Of a DNA stretch of 64,000 bases, positions 27,091 through 36,331 are shown in pieces. Source of the stretch: Chitinophagaceae bacterium (GTDB lineage: Bacteria > Bacteroidota > Bacteroidia > Chitinophagales > Chitinophagaceae); the NCBI GenBank assembly GCA_027484165.1, contig JAIXWH010000066.1:1-64000 (forward strand), read 5' to 3'. Both the position numbers and the translations under genes were made by a program. Below the pieces are notes generated by a model that saw only the letters and a program-made list of their open reading frames with translations, searched no databases and was not told the DNA's origin. Each line of letters begins with the position of its first letter. Position 1 is the first letter of the stretch.

Positions 27091-29022
27091 TTATTTGTAA
27101 ATAACTGTTCCAATTTTTTTTGTGATTTCTGATTCCAATTTTTTTAAGTGCTGGTGTGTTTGCATGCAAATCATTTGTTCGTTGCTATCTGCTGTCCTTT
27201 GCATTTCTTCTTGATTTTCTAATATGAGTCTTTTAATTTTTCTAAGCTGAAGGTAATTCATAGTTGATAAAACCTCTTCTTTATATAATTCCTCTCTTGT
27301 AGGTATATGTCCTTCATAATGTTCTTTCCATTTCGGACTAATTTCTGATTGTACATCCATAATTTTTATAATCAATTCATTCAACTCTTTATCTTCATTG
27401 TAGAGAAAGTTTTTAACAGTAGGTTCTTCATCTTCTCTGTAAAGAGTTCTGTATAAATTGATTATTGTAACTAATTTCTTATTATCAATTAAATCCTCGA
27501 GTTCATCATAATAATTAAAAAAGTAATCAGCTACTTTTTGTTTGTCATCCCAGTCTTTCATTCCGAATTCAAGTAAACTTCTTACTAAGGCTTGTTCATG
27601 CAATTCATCCTTGGTTAATAAATCGCTTATTTCTATTTCAGGTTGCTGAAAGTTATCAGTTTCAGAGAAATCTATATTTGGTTTTGTATTCTTAAATTCT
27701 TCTTTGTTTATTTTTTCTCTGATAACTTTATTTACCAAGGCATTAAATCCAGACTCTTCCACTTTTAAAAGTTCTGATACTTTTTTGATGTAATCTTGTC
27801 TCTTTGTAAAATCTTCAGTCTTGTTTATTTTGGAAATGGTTTCAGCAATTTGATTAATTATTGCAGATTTTTTGGATGAATCATTTCCTGCATCTTTCAA
27901 AGCGATTTCAAGTTGAAATAAAATAAAATCTTTCTTTTCTGTTTTAACGAAATCAATGAATTCTGCTGCTCCGATTTTATTTACATAACTATCAGGATCT
28001 TCTTTGTCAGGAATCAAAACAAGTTTAACGTCCAAGCCTTCTTCCAAAGCTAAATCCAAACCTCTTAAAGCTGCTTTTATTCCGGCGCTGTCACCGTCGT
28101 AAATAATGGTGAGGTTCTTGGTGTATTTTTTTATTAATCGCAGTTGATCAATAGTTAATGAAGTGCCACCACTCGCAACCACATTCTCAATACCTGCCTG
28201 ATGTAAACTCACTACATCTGTATAGCCTTCAACTAGTAAGCACTCATCAGCTTTGTCAATAGCAGTTCTAGCAAAATATGATCCGTATAAAATTTTACTC
28301 TTGATGTATATTTCATTTTCAGGAGTATTAATGTACTTAGGTGCCTTGTCGTTTGATTTAATGATTCTCGCACCGAAGCCTAAAATTTTGCCACTTTGAT
28401 TGTGAATTGGAAAAATTATTCTGCTTCGGTAGTTGTCCATTAATTTTTCATCTCTGGAAACAACTAATCCTGTTTTAATCAATAAATCTTTGTTGTATTG
28501 GCCTTCTATTGCTGCTTTTGTAAAAGCATCTTTTGTAGATGGGTTATATCCCAGTTGAAATTTCTCAATGGTTTGCGAATTGAATCCTCTTTCTTTAAGA
28601 TAGCTCAATGCGATATCTGTGCCTTCTTCTGTATTTAATAATGCATTTGAAAAGAAATCTTTAGCAAAGTTATTGATGATAAAAAGGCTATCGGATGTAA
28701 GTTGAATGGCTTTAAATTCAGGACTTGTTTCTGTTTCTTCTAGTTCAATATTGTATTTATTGGCCAACCATCTTAATGCTTCAACGTAACTGTATTTTTC
28801 ATGATCCATTACAAATCCAATTGCATTGCCACTTTTTCCGCAACCAAAACATTTGTATATTTCTTTCGAAGGAGATACTGTAAATGAAGGTGTTTTTTCA
28901 TGGTGAAAAGGACAGTTTCCTAAATAATTAGCACCGCGCTTTTTTAACTTTATGAAAGAACCAATGATATCTATAATATCAATTTGGCTTTGGATTTGTT
29001 GTATGGAATTTTGACTTATCAA
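27091..29022 (-). CDS. dnaG: DNA primase, TTG start
   Basis: A 643-residue primase. The CHC2 zinc finger has C37, H40, C58 and C61, the catalytic core is at about 120-330, and the TOPRIM motif LLVEGYTDVVSL lies near 265. The C-terminal third binds the helicase. It makes RNA primers at the replication fork. The start is TTG (plus strand 29020-29022 reads CAA). The translated N-terminus ISQNSIQQIQSQIDIIDIIG matches the usual DnaG beginning exactly, so no later start is preferable. A promoter-like pair lies immediately upstream, suggesting a leaderless or near-leaderless mRNA. Confidence 0.92.
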   Translation of the reverse strand: MISQNSIQQIQSQIDIIDIIGSFIKLKKRGANYLGNCPFHHEKTPSFTVSPSKEIYKCFGCGKSGNAIGFVMDHEKYSYVEALRWLANKYNIELEETETSPEFKAIQLTSDSLFIINNFAKDFFSNALLNTEEGTDIALSYLKERGFNSQTIEKFQLGYNPSTKDAFTKAAIEGQYNKDLLIKTGLVVSRDEKLMDNYRSRIIFPIHNQSGKILGFGARIIKSNDKAPKYINTPENEIYIKSKILYGSYFARTAIDKADECLLVEGYTDVVSLHQAGIENVVASGGTSLTIDQLRLIKKYTKNLTIIYDGDSAGIKAALRGLDLALEEGLDVKLVLIPDKEDPDSYVNKIGAAEFIDFVKTEKKDFILFQLEIALKDAGNDSSKKSAIINQIAETISKINKTEDFTKRQDYIKKVSELLKVEESGFNALVNKVIREKINKEEFKNTKPNIDFSETDNFQQPEIEISDLLTKDELHEQALVRSLLEFGMKDWDDKQKVADYFFNYYDELEDLIDNKKLVTIINLYRTLYREDEEPTVKNFLYNEDKELNELIIKIMDVQSEISPKWKEHYEGHIPTREELYKEEVLSTMNYLQLRKIKRLILENQEEMQRTADSNEQMICMQTHQHLKKLESEITKKIGTVIYK

Positions 29023-29026
29023 GGTG

Positions 29027-29056
29027 TAAATTTATTGAAATTTAACGAGAGTTCAA
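29027..29056 (-). promoter_or_regulatory. candidate promoter of dnaG
   Basis: On the minus strand TTG (29056 to 29054), a 19-base spacer and TAAATTTA (29034 to 29027). The box ends 4 bases before the TTG start codon. Confidence 0.4.
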
Positions 29057-29158
29057 TTCTTAAGTTTTGATAATAATTATTGTTTTAAAACAATAAAAAA
29101 GTTACTAATTCTCGTTTCTGAAATAAAATATCCAATATCTTTATCAAAAAAAAATCTA

Positions 29159-30430
29159 ATGAAGAAACTATTCATCTTATGTGCACTATTTTTTACCCAA
29201 TTGTTTTCGTATGCTCAGGATTTAGAAGATATCAATGAGATGCTTGGTAAAATGAAATACCAAGAAGCAAAAGAAGCAATTGATAAATACCTGCAAAATC
29301 CTAAAAAAGAAAAGGATGCAGAAGCTTGGTACTATAAAGGCAGGATTTACAGCTCTTTATCACAGCAGGAAAACATGGATCCCTCTCTATCATTTGAATT
29401 AAAAAATGAAGCTTTTGTTGCTTTTAAAAAGAACCAGTCATTAGATGCAAAAGACGTTCTACTATTGTTTGAGGGGTATAATTCATATTTGAATCTATAT
29501 TCTGGATATTATGATTTGGGTTCTGTTTTTTTTGGTGCTAAGAAATATAAGGATGCAATCAATTCATTCAAAAAAGCGATTGATGTAAAAGATTATATTT
29601 TGATTAAAAAATATGAATATCCTGGAGTTAAATTATATGCTTTAGATACATCAATTGTTTTTAACATCGCAATTTGTGCTTTGCAGGACAAAAATGAAGC
29701 AGAAGCGGTTAATTATTTTAAAATACTTGCTGATGCTAATGTAGTAGCTGAAGGGTACAAAGATTTTTATGAGTTTGTTGCCGATTATTATGAAAGGAAA
29801 AATGAAGAGTCAAATTTGATTTCGTTTCTGAATAAAGCAAGAAAATTATATCCTGATGATGAAGTGTGGAATGATTTGGAAATCAAACAAGCTGGAAAAA
29901 CAGGGGATGAAAAAATACTTTTTACAAAATATGAAGAGATGATTGCGAAGCAACCTAATAGTTTTTTATTGACATACAATTATTCAGCTGAGTTGTACAA
30001 TAAATTACATGGTAAAGATGCCGCAGAGGATGTAGATAGCTTAGCTTCTAATAAGTTGATTGAATACCTAAAAATCGCTATAAAAAATGAAGGAGAAAAA
30101 GATGTGTTAGCTACCATGCTTTTGACAAATCATCTTTATAATACATCTGCTATAAAAATCAACTTGTCTAATATTATTAAGGGAAATAAACCTGCTGATA
30201 TTAAACAAAAATCCTTGCTTAAATCACAATCTAACAAATTAATGGATGATTGTATTGTATATGCAGAAAGAGTAGAATCTTTTTATACTAATCTGTCAAA
30301 TAAAACTCCGATTCAAAAAGCAAATCTTAAAAAGGTGTTGAATTATCTTGAAGATATTTATGGTCTAAAAAAGAATGCAGCCAAATTGGCTGAATATCAA
30401 AAGAAGAATACCTCTTTTGAAAAATTATAA
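29159..30430 (+). CDS. secreted tetratricopeptide-repeat protein
   Basis: A 423-residue protein with a signal peptide (MKKLFILCALFFTQLFSYAQ). TPR-like helical pairs appear at about 22-110 (EAWYYKGRIYSSL), 122-160 (GAKKYKDAINSFKKAI) and further along. It is probably periplasmic or on the outer-membrane inner face, and serves protein-protein contacts. No enzymatic domain was seen. It diverges from dnaG and shares a bidirectional terminator with the GLPGLI-like gene downstream. Confidence 0.75.
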   Translation: MKKLFILCALFFTQLFSYAQDLEDINEMLGKMKYQEAKEAIDKYLQNPKKEKDAEAWYYKGRIYSSLSQQENMDPSLSFELKNEAFVAFKKNQSLDAKDVLLLFEGYNSYLNLYSGYYDLGSVFFGAKKYKDAINSFKKAIDVKDYILIKKYEYPGVKLYALDTSIVFNIAICALQDKNEAEAVNYFKILADANVVAEGYKDFYEFVADYYERKNEESNLISFLNKARKLYPDDEVWNDLEIKQAGKTGDEKILFTKYEEMIAKQPNSFLLTYNYSAELYNKLHGKDAAEDVDSLASNKLIEYLKIAIKNEGEKDVLATMLLTNHLYNTSAIKINLSNIIKGNKPADIKQKSLLKSQSNKLMDDCIVYAERVESFYTNLSNKTPIQKANLKKVLNYLEDIYGLKKNAAKLAEYQKKNTSFEKL

Positions 30431-30448
30431 ATTAAAATTCGATCCAAT

Positions 30449-30477
30449 AAAAAGTCCCGAAAATTTCGGGACTTTTT
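30449..30477. terminator. bidirectional terminator
   Basis: A 12-bp perfect stem AAAAAGTCCCGA / TCGGGACTTTTT with a 5-base loop. It serves the plus-strand TPR gene (stop at 30430) and the minus-strand gene ending at 30486. Confidence 0.9.
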
Positions 30478-30485
30478 ATAAACTA

Positions 30486-31364
30486 TTAATCTCTACCACC
30501 CCTCATAAATACTCCACCGCCGCCTCGACCTCCAAACATGTTCTGCATTTCTTTCATTGGTTTCATTTCCACATCCTTTGGAAGTTCAAATTCTTTTTCA
30601 GTTATATCTTTATCTAATTCAATTTTTGTAACCTCAACTTCCATTCTTCTTCCTCTTCTCATATTCATCTCATAACGCATTACAAATCCATCCAACATTT
30701 CTAAGCCATTAAGAGTAGGGGCCATATTTCCCATCATGCCCGGCATGTTTGAAAAGCCTCCTGTTGAAAATAAATTATTGAATTTAATAGCTGGAGTGTA
30801 CCAAAAAATAGAGCTGTCTTTTACTCCAAGAATTCTTGTAGTTACCAAATAGGCTTTTTTACAATCATATCCAGCAATTTTTTTACTTTCATTAGTATAG
30901 GCAATCTCAGTAGTGAATTTGCTTCTGTCTACTTGTGGTGCTTGTTTTTGAGTTGTATCTTTTTTTCTTCTTTCTGCCATCATACTGTCTCTTCTTTTTT
31001 GCATTTCCACTTGTTCATCATCAGTTACATAAAATCCCATTTTATTACCCATCATTTCAAAAATTGTACTGGTTAATTTTTTATCATTGTCTCTATATAT
31101 AGAACCTTTAGCAGTTTCAGACTTCATGTTTGTTTTAACCATGTTGTCTTTTAAATAAGTTACAAACTTCGTTTCTCCATCCATCATATTTCTAAAATTA
31201 AAACCTCTTCCGCCTTCAGAATTATTTTGCATATTTTGAATTTCTTCATCTTCTGGTGCGATCACATTTGTGGTTGTACTGATAATAGCTTTGCTATATA
31301 ATTTGGACTGTGCATTTACACCAAAAAATAAAAAAACTGATAAGCCCATTAGTAATAATCTCAT
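30486..31364 (-). CDS. GLPGLI-like secreted protein
   Basis: A 292-residue protein with a signal peptide ending VNAQS. Features recalling GLPGLI-family proteins are the middle segment IAGYDCKKAYL, which matches the usual I-x-GY-x-C-x-KA pattern, and SSIFWYTPAIKF followed by GLEMLDGFVM. A Met/Arg-rich C-terminus follows, ending in a glycine-rich tail (GGRGGGGVFMRGGRD). Family function is unknown; GLPGLI genes are often near TonB-receptor genes, which is not the case here. A -7 box TATTTTTG on the minus strand (31395 to 31388) lies 23 bases before the ATG. Confidence 0.65.
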   Translation of the reverse strand: MRLLLMGLSVFLFFGVNAQSKLYSKAIISTTTNVIAPEDEEIQNMQNNSEGGRGFNFRNMMDGETKFVTYLKDNMVKTNMKSETAKGSIYRDNDKKLTSTIFEMMGNKMGFYVTDDEQVEMQKRRDSMMAERRKKDTTQKQAPQVDRSKFTTEIAYTNESKKIAGYDCKKAYLVTTRILGVKDSSIFWYTPAIKFNNLFSTGGFSNMPGMMGNMAPTLNGLEMLDGFVMRYEMNMRRGRRMEVEVTKIELDKDITEKEFELPKDVEMKPMKEMQNMFGGRGGGGVFMRGGRD

Positions 31365-31656
31365 GTTGATAAGTTTTAGTTATAACACAAAAATAAGTGG
31401 GTTTTAATTTGATTTTTTTTATTTTGTCTACTATGCACTAATTTTTATCAAAATTGTGATAAAACTGTGTATAAGAAGCTGCGTCAAAACTTAATGCCTT
31501 TGATATTTTGTTTTCAAATACATTAAATTTAAATTCGCTATTAAATAACAAATGCTATAAATTATAAATATGAAAAGGATTTTGGTGTTAGTTACTTTTT
31601 TAGTTAAAAACAATGTTTTAACGTAGGTTTGTTCTCCAAAAATTAAATTAGAAAAA

Positions 31657-34600
31657 GTGCGTTTAAAGAGTTTAGAAATCAAAGGATTTAAAAGTTTTGC
31701 CGATAAAACCGTTCTCAATTTTGATGAAGGTATAACCGGAGTTATAGGCCCTAATGGTTGTGGTAAAAGTAATATCATCGACAGTATACGTTGGGTAATC
31801 GGAGAGCATAAAATCAGTAATCTCAGAAGTGAAAATTTGGAGAGTTTGGTTTTCAATGGCAGTAAAACCAGAAGTGCGAGCGGTTTGGCGGAAGTGAGTT
31901 TAACCTTCGAGAATACCAAGAATTTATTACCCACTGAATTCAGTACTGTTACTATTTCTCGTAAATATTATAAAAGTGGAGAGAGCGAGTATCGTTTAAA
32001 TGATGTTACCTGCAGGTTGAAAGATATTCATAATTTATTTATGGATACAGGAGTAAGTACTGACAGTTATGCGATTATAGAATTGGGTATGGTTGATGAC
32101 ATCATCAAAGACAAAGAGAATAGTCGTAGAAAGATGTTGGAGCAAGCTGCCGGAATCACCATTTACAAGACAAGAAAAAAAGAAGCGAAGCTTAAGCTAG
32201 ATGCAACAGAGCAGGATCTTGCTCGTATTGAAGATTTGTTATTTGAGATCAATAACCAATTAAAGAGTTTAGAGAGCCAAGCTAAAAAAGCAGAGAAGTA
32301 TTTTGAAATTAAAAAAGAGTACAAAGAAATCAGTATCGAATTAGCCAAAGCTGCGTTGGAAGGATTTAATATTACTTATCGTGATTTAAATCAACAACAA
32401 CAAGAAGAAGTGGATAAAAGAATTGAGTTGGAAACTTCTATTGCTAAAGAAGACGCTGCATTGGAACAAGAGAAGTTAGCTTTTATAGAAAAAGAAAAAG
32501 CGCTACAACTAAAACAACAGCATTTCAATGAAATGTTGGATAAGGTTCGTAATAAAGAAAATGAAAAAAGTTTAACAGCTCAGAGACTTCAGCATTTAAA
32601 AGAAAGAAAATTAAGTCTGGATGAATTTTTATTAAAAGCTGCCGGACAAAAAAGTGGTTTGGAAGAAAGTATCGGTTTTACAGGAAAGCAAATTCAGGAA
32701 GAGCAATTGAAGATAGAAGATTTGGAGAAAACACTTGAACAATTAAAAACAGAAGTAGAGAACAAAAGAAAGCTATATGATGATCAGCGCGCAGCGATTG
32801 ATTCATTGAGAAGAGAAAATCAAAATATCCAAAGAAACCAATTTGATGCTGAAAAGAAAGTAGCTGTAGCAGATACCTCCATTCAAAATTTACAACGTTC
32901 CATCTCTCAGTTAGAAGAAGAGTTGTCTAATAGAACTGAACAATTGAAACAATTGGAGCAGGATAAGAAACAAAAAGAATCAGATTTGGATTTAGCTAAG
33001 AAAAGCTTGCATCAATTGCAGGAACAGCATGAATTTACTAAAGAGCAAATTTTCCAAACTCAAAGTGTTTTAGAGGGATTAAGAAATAATCTGGCGGATG
33101 AAAATAGGAAATTTGATTCCAAAAAAAATGAACATGACTTGCTGAAGAGTTTGGTTGATTCAATGGAGGGGTATCCAGAAAGCGTTAAGTTTTTAAATAA
33201 AAACTCTGGATGGAACCACAAAGCGCCTTTACTTTCTGATGTAATTTATGTTAAGGAAGAATATAGGGCAGCTGTAGAAAATGTTTTAGATCCGTATTTG
33301 AATTACTATGTGGTTAATGATTTGAGCGAAGGTTTACAGGCAGTTCATTTATTGGATAACAACAAGAAAGGGAAAGCCAACTTTTTCCTTTTAGATAAAT
33401 TCAAGAATATAGAAAGTGTTCAGCAGCCAGCAAATACTATCAAAGCGTTGGATGTCATTGAAATCGATTCTAAATATGCATCTTTAGCACAATATTTATT
33501 AGGCAATGTTTTTATAGCCGAAAACGAAGAAGGATTAAATGACGATAGCAATGCTATTATTTTAGAAAAGAGTGGAAAATTTGTAAAAGGAAAATACTCT
33601 TTAACTGGTGGTAGTGTTGGATTGTTTGAAGGAAAGAAAATTGGACGTGCGAAGAATCTTGAGAAGTTAGCAAAAGAAATTCAGGCTCAGGAAAAAATAG
33701 TTAATGAACTAAAAGCTGAGATTCAGTTAAAGCATAATGAAGTAATCGCATTCAATACACAGTTGAAAGAAAATGCGATTAAACAAACTGAACAAGAAAT
33801 TAATCAGTTTACTAATCAGGTATTTGCCTTACACAATAAAATTGAAAATTTAACCCATCAAAATACTTCAGCAACAACTCGATTGGAAGAATTGAACAAA
33901 CAATTAAAATCCAATCATGATGCAATCGCAGATACTCGTATTGAATTATCCAAATTTAACGAAGAGTTGGAAGCGATGCAAAAGAAAATGGTTTTGGTTG
34001 AGGAGGATTATTCATCTGCTGAAGGTAATTACAATGCTGCCAATACTAATTTTAATGAAGGCAATCTGAATATAACGAGACAACAAAGTAAGATTGCATC
34101 TATCAATCAGGAATTGGAATTTAAAACAAACCAATTAGCTGATTTGGATGAACAAGTAACATCAAGCAATATTCAATTATCCGAATCAAACGAGAATATA
34201 AATGAGGCTTCACTTTCATTAAAAGAAATTGAAGAAGGATTAGTGAAGCTTTTACATGATAAGGATGTCGAAGAAAAGAGCTTAAATGAAGCAGATCAAG
34301 ATTACTACAATTTGAGAAATGTTTTATCTGAAAAAGAAAGTGAATTGAGGTTAAAACAGAAGTCAAAAGAAGGGATTGATCATTTGTTGAATGAGATTAA
34401 AGATCGTTTGACTGAATTGAAGTTGCAATTGGCTGGAATGAAAGAGCGTTTGAATGTTGAATTTAAAGTAGATTTGGATGCAATTATAGATGAGCCAAGA
34501 ACAACAGAGACGCCTTTAGAAGAGCTTCAGGATAAGAATGAAAAAATGAAAAAGCGTTTGGAAAATATTGGCGAAGTGAATCCAACGGCAATAGAAGCGT

Positions 34601-35172
34601 TCACCGAAATGAAAAAGCGTTATGAATTCATTTTAGAACAGAAAAATGATTTGGTAACGGCAAAGGATAGTCTAATGCAAACCATTCAGGAAGTAGAAGC
34701 AACGGCAAACCAGCAATTCCTAGATACTTTTAATAAAACAAGAGAGAATTTTCAAAAAGTTTTCAAAGCCTTGTTTACTGAAGAGGATACAGCTGATATG
34801 GTTTTGGTTGATCCTGAAAATTTAGCAGAAACAGGAATTGATATTGTGGCTAAACCTAAGGGAAAAAGACCAAGCAGCATCGGTCAGTTGAGTGGAGGAG
34901 AAAAAACTTTAACTGCTACAGCTTTGTTGTTTGCAATTTATTTAATCAAGCCAGCACCGTTCTGTATTTTAGATGAGGTTGATGCTCCTTTGGATGATGC
35001 TAACGTAGGTAAATTTACCAATATGATCAAGCAATTCAGCGAAAATTCACAATTCATCATTGTTACACATAACAAAATGACGATGAGTGCTGTTGATGTG
35101 ATTTATGGTGTTACTATGCAGGAAGCCGGTGTGAGTAAACTTGTTCCTGTTGATTTCAGAAGTTTGAATTAA
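31657..35172 (+). CDS. smc: chromosome segregation protein SMC, GTG start
   Basis: An 1171-residue SMC ATPase. The N-terminal Walker A is GPNGCGKSNIID (31-42), followed by a coiled coil (about 170-500), the hinge (about 510-660), a second coiled coil (about 665-1000) and a C-terminal head. The head carries the signature QLSGGEKTLTATALL and Walker B FCILDEVDAPLDDANV. It condenses and segregates the chromosome. The start is GTG at 31657 and the N-terminus MRLKSLEIKGFKSFADK is canonical. A -7 box TAGGTTTG lies at 31624-31631. The 290-base gap upstream contains only an 18-codon frame (31570-31626), with no sign that it is used. A shared terminator follows. Confidence 0.96.
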   Translation: MRLKSLEIKGFKSFADKTVLNFDEGITGVIGPNGCGKSNIIDSIRWVIGEHKISNLRSENLESLVFNGSKTRSASGLAEVSLTFENTKNLLPTEFSTVTISRKYYKSGESEYRLNDVTCRLKDIHNLFMDTGVSTDSYAIIELGMVDDIIKDKENSRRKMLEQAAGITIYKTRKKEAKLKLDATEQDLARIEDLLFEINNQLKSLESQAKKAEKYFEIKKEYKEISIELAKAALEGFNITYRDLNQQQQEEVDKRIELETSIAKEDAALEQEKLAFIEKEKALQLKQQHFNEMLDKVRNKENEKSLTAQRLQHLKERKLSLDEFLLKAAGQKSGLEESIGFTGKQIQEEQLKIEDLEKTLEQLKTEVENKRKLYDDQRAAIDSLRRENQNIQRNQFDAEKKVAVADTSIQNLQRSISQLEEELSNRTEQLKQLEQDKKQKESDLDLAKKSLHQLQEQHEFTKEQIFQTQSVLEGLRNNLADENRKFDSKKNEHDLLKSLVDSMEGYPESVKFLNKNSGWNHKAPLLSDVIYVKEEYRAAVENVLDPYLNYYVVNDLSEGLQAVHLLDNNKKGKANFFLLDKFKNIESVQQPANTIKALDVIEIDSKYASLAQYLLGNVFIAENEEGLNDDSNAIILEKSGKFVKGKYSLTGGSVGLFEGKKIGRAKNLEKLAKEIQAQEKIVNELKAEIQLKHNEVIAFNTQLKENAIKQTEQEINQFTNQVFALHNKIENLTHQNTSATTRLEELNKQLKSNHDAIADTRIELSKFNEELEAMQKKMVLVEEDYSSAEGNYNAANTNFNEGNLNITRQQSKIASINQELEFKTNQLADLDEQVTSSNIQLSESNENINEASLSLKEIEEGLVKLLHDKDVEEKSLNEADQDYYNLRNVLSEKESELRLKQKSKEGIDHLLNEIKDRLTELKLQLAGMKERLNVEFKVDLDAIIDEPRTTETPLEELQDKNEKMKKRLENIGEVNPTAIEAFTEMKKRYEFILEQKNDLVTAKDSLMQTIQEVEATANQQFLDTFNKTRENFQKVFKALFTEEDTADMVLVDPENLAETGIDIVAKPKGKRPSSIGQLSGGEKTLTATALLFAIYLIKPAPFCILDEVDAPLDDANVGKFTNMIKQFSENSQFIIVTHNKMTMSAVDVIYGVTMQEAGVSKLVPVDFRSLN

Positions 35173-35190
35173 GATTTAGATATTTTAATA

Positions 35191-35218
35191 TAAAGCCCGA
35201 TAGAAATATCGGGCTTTA
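35191..35218. terminator. bidirectional terminator
   Basis: A 12-bp perfect stem TAAAGCCCGATA / TATCGGGCTTTA with a GAAA tetraloop. It lies between smc and the convergent YCF48-like gene, whose stop codon begins one base further on. Confidence 0.9.
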
Positions 35219-36259
35219 TTATTTTATCAGTTTGCCAATTCTACCGCCACCTCCAGCCAAAAATACAGCATTGCCTTTTTTTGCCTTTCTGCAAACATGA
35301 AATCCAGTTTCAGATATTTTTGTAAAATTCAAGCCATCATCTTTACTGTAATCAACACCATTTATGCCGCATGTAATCCAATTCTTTTTATTGAGATATT
35401 CAACACAGCTTCTGTATCCATTGGGATTAGTTTTGGATGACAACCAAGTTTTTCCTCCATCCTTTGTTACATAACAATTTTTTGTGGTGTCATCTTTGTT
35501 ATTAAAATCTCCACCAACAATCATAAAGGTGTTGCTGTTTTTTATTGCGATTGAATTAGCTCCAGTACTTTCTTTGCCTTGAATGATACCCGTATTTATT
35601 TTTTTATCTTTTATGAAACAATTTGAATGATGACCTCCTGATATAAATATAGCTTCCTGTTTATTTATTTTTTTGATGTTGGTTCCACTGCTTGCAAAGC
35701 AGGCTTCTCCACTATCTGCTATAGGTCTGTTTTGATAGGAAATAGGAATCCAATTTTTTCCGCCATCAAAAGTTCTTGCAATAAAGAATCTTCCGTCAAT
35801 AGGATCGCCAATTACAATACCACTTTGATCGTTCCAGAATTCCATAGCATCTAAAAACATTCCTCTTGCAGTGTCTTTAAAAACGATATCCCAGCTTGTA
35901 CCCCCATCTATTGTTTTAAGGATGTAAGCTGGGACATCTGTTCCCATAACAATAGCAGTCATGTCGTCAAAAGCTTCTATATCTCTGAAATCAATTTTTT
36001 CAAATCCTTTTATGGTTATGAATTTCCATGTGGTTCCGCCATCTATACTTTTTCCAATAGTTCCATTGCTTCCGCTAACCCAAATTGTTTTATTATCAAC
36101 AACACTTAGTCCTCTGAAAGATGCTTTGGTGTTACTTGATATTATACTTACCGATTGGGCATTTGATTCAGCAAGAAGATGAATTAGAATAAATAGGCAA
36201 ATAAGCTTTTTTATCAAAATATTATGTTTCAAATGTTGTGTTTTAATAGATTTTATCAA
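35219..36259 (-). CDS. secreted YCF48/BNR-repeat beta-propeller protein
   Basis: A 346-residue protein with an N-terminal signal segment (hydrophobic 18-32, cleavage after NAQS). Repeats of the form SIDGGTTWKFI, TIDGGTSWDIV, TFDGGKNWIPI, TKDGGKTWLSS and SKDDGLNFTKI are spaced as in YCF48/sialidase-like BNR propellers. Bacteroidota members are often labelled oxidoreductase without evidence. Here a structural, ligand-binding exported protein is all that can be said. It is expected in the periplasm or at the surface. It is monocistronic and diverges from hutH. Confidence 0.75.
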   Translation of the reverse strand: MIKSIKTQHLKHNILIKKLICLFILIHLLAESNAQSVSIISSNTKASFRGLSVVDNKTIWVSGSNGTIGKSIDGGTTWKFITIKGFEKIDFRDIEAFDDMTAIVMGTDVPAYILKTIDGGTSWDIVFKDTARGMFLDAMEFWNDQSGIVIGDPIDGRFFIARTFDGGKNWIPISYQNRPIADSGEACFASSGTNIKKINKQEAIFISGGHHSNCFIKDKKINTGIIQGKESTGANSIAIKNSNTFMIVGGDFNNKDDTTKNCYVTKDGGKTWLSSKTNPNGYRSCVEYLNKKNWITCGINGVDYSKDDGLNFTKISETGFHVCRKAKKGNAVFLAGGGGRIGKLIK

Positions 36260-36284
36260 ATAGAATTAAGCAAGAAATTTTCTT

Positions 36285-36292
36285 TACTTTTG
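36285..36292 (+). promoter_or_regulatory. candidate -7 box of hutHU
   Basis: TACTTTTG matches TAnnTTTG 39 bases before the hutH ATG. No well-spaced TTG was found. Confidence 0.35.
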
Positions 36293-36331
36293 GCCATATT
36301 AAAAATAAGAATTTAACCACACTAAAGATAA

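Noticed and set aside
31570..31626. 18-codon frame before smc, possible leader peptide
   Set aside because: It is short, starts upstream of the smc -7 box and ends inside it, and shows no attenuator structure.
31491..31934. 147-codon minus-strand frame opposite the smc start
   Set aside because: It is antisense to a highly conserved SMC ATP-binding region and has no recognisable domain.
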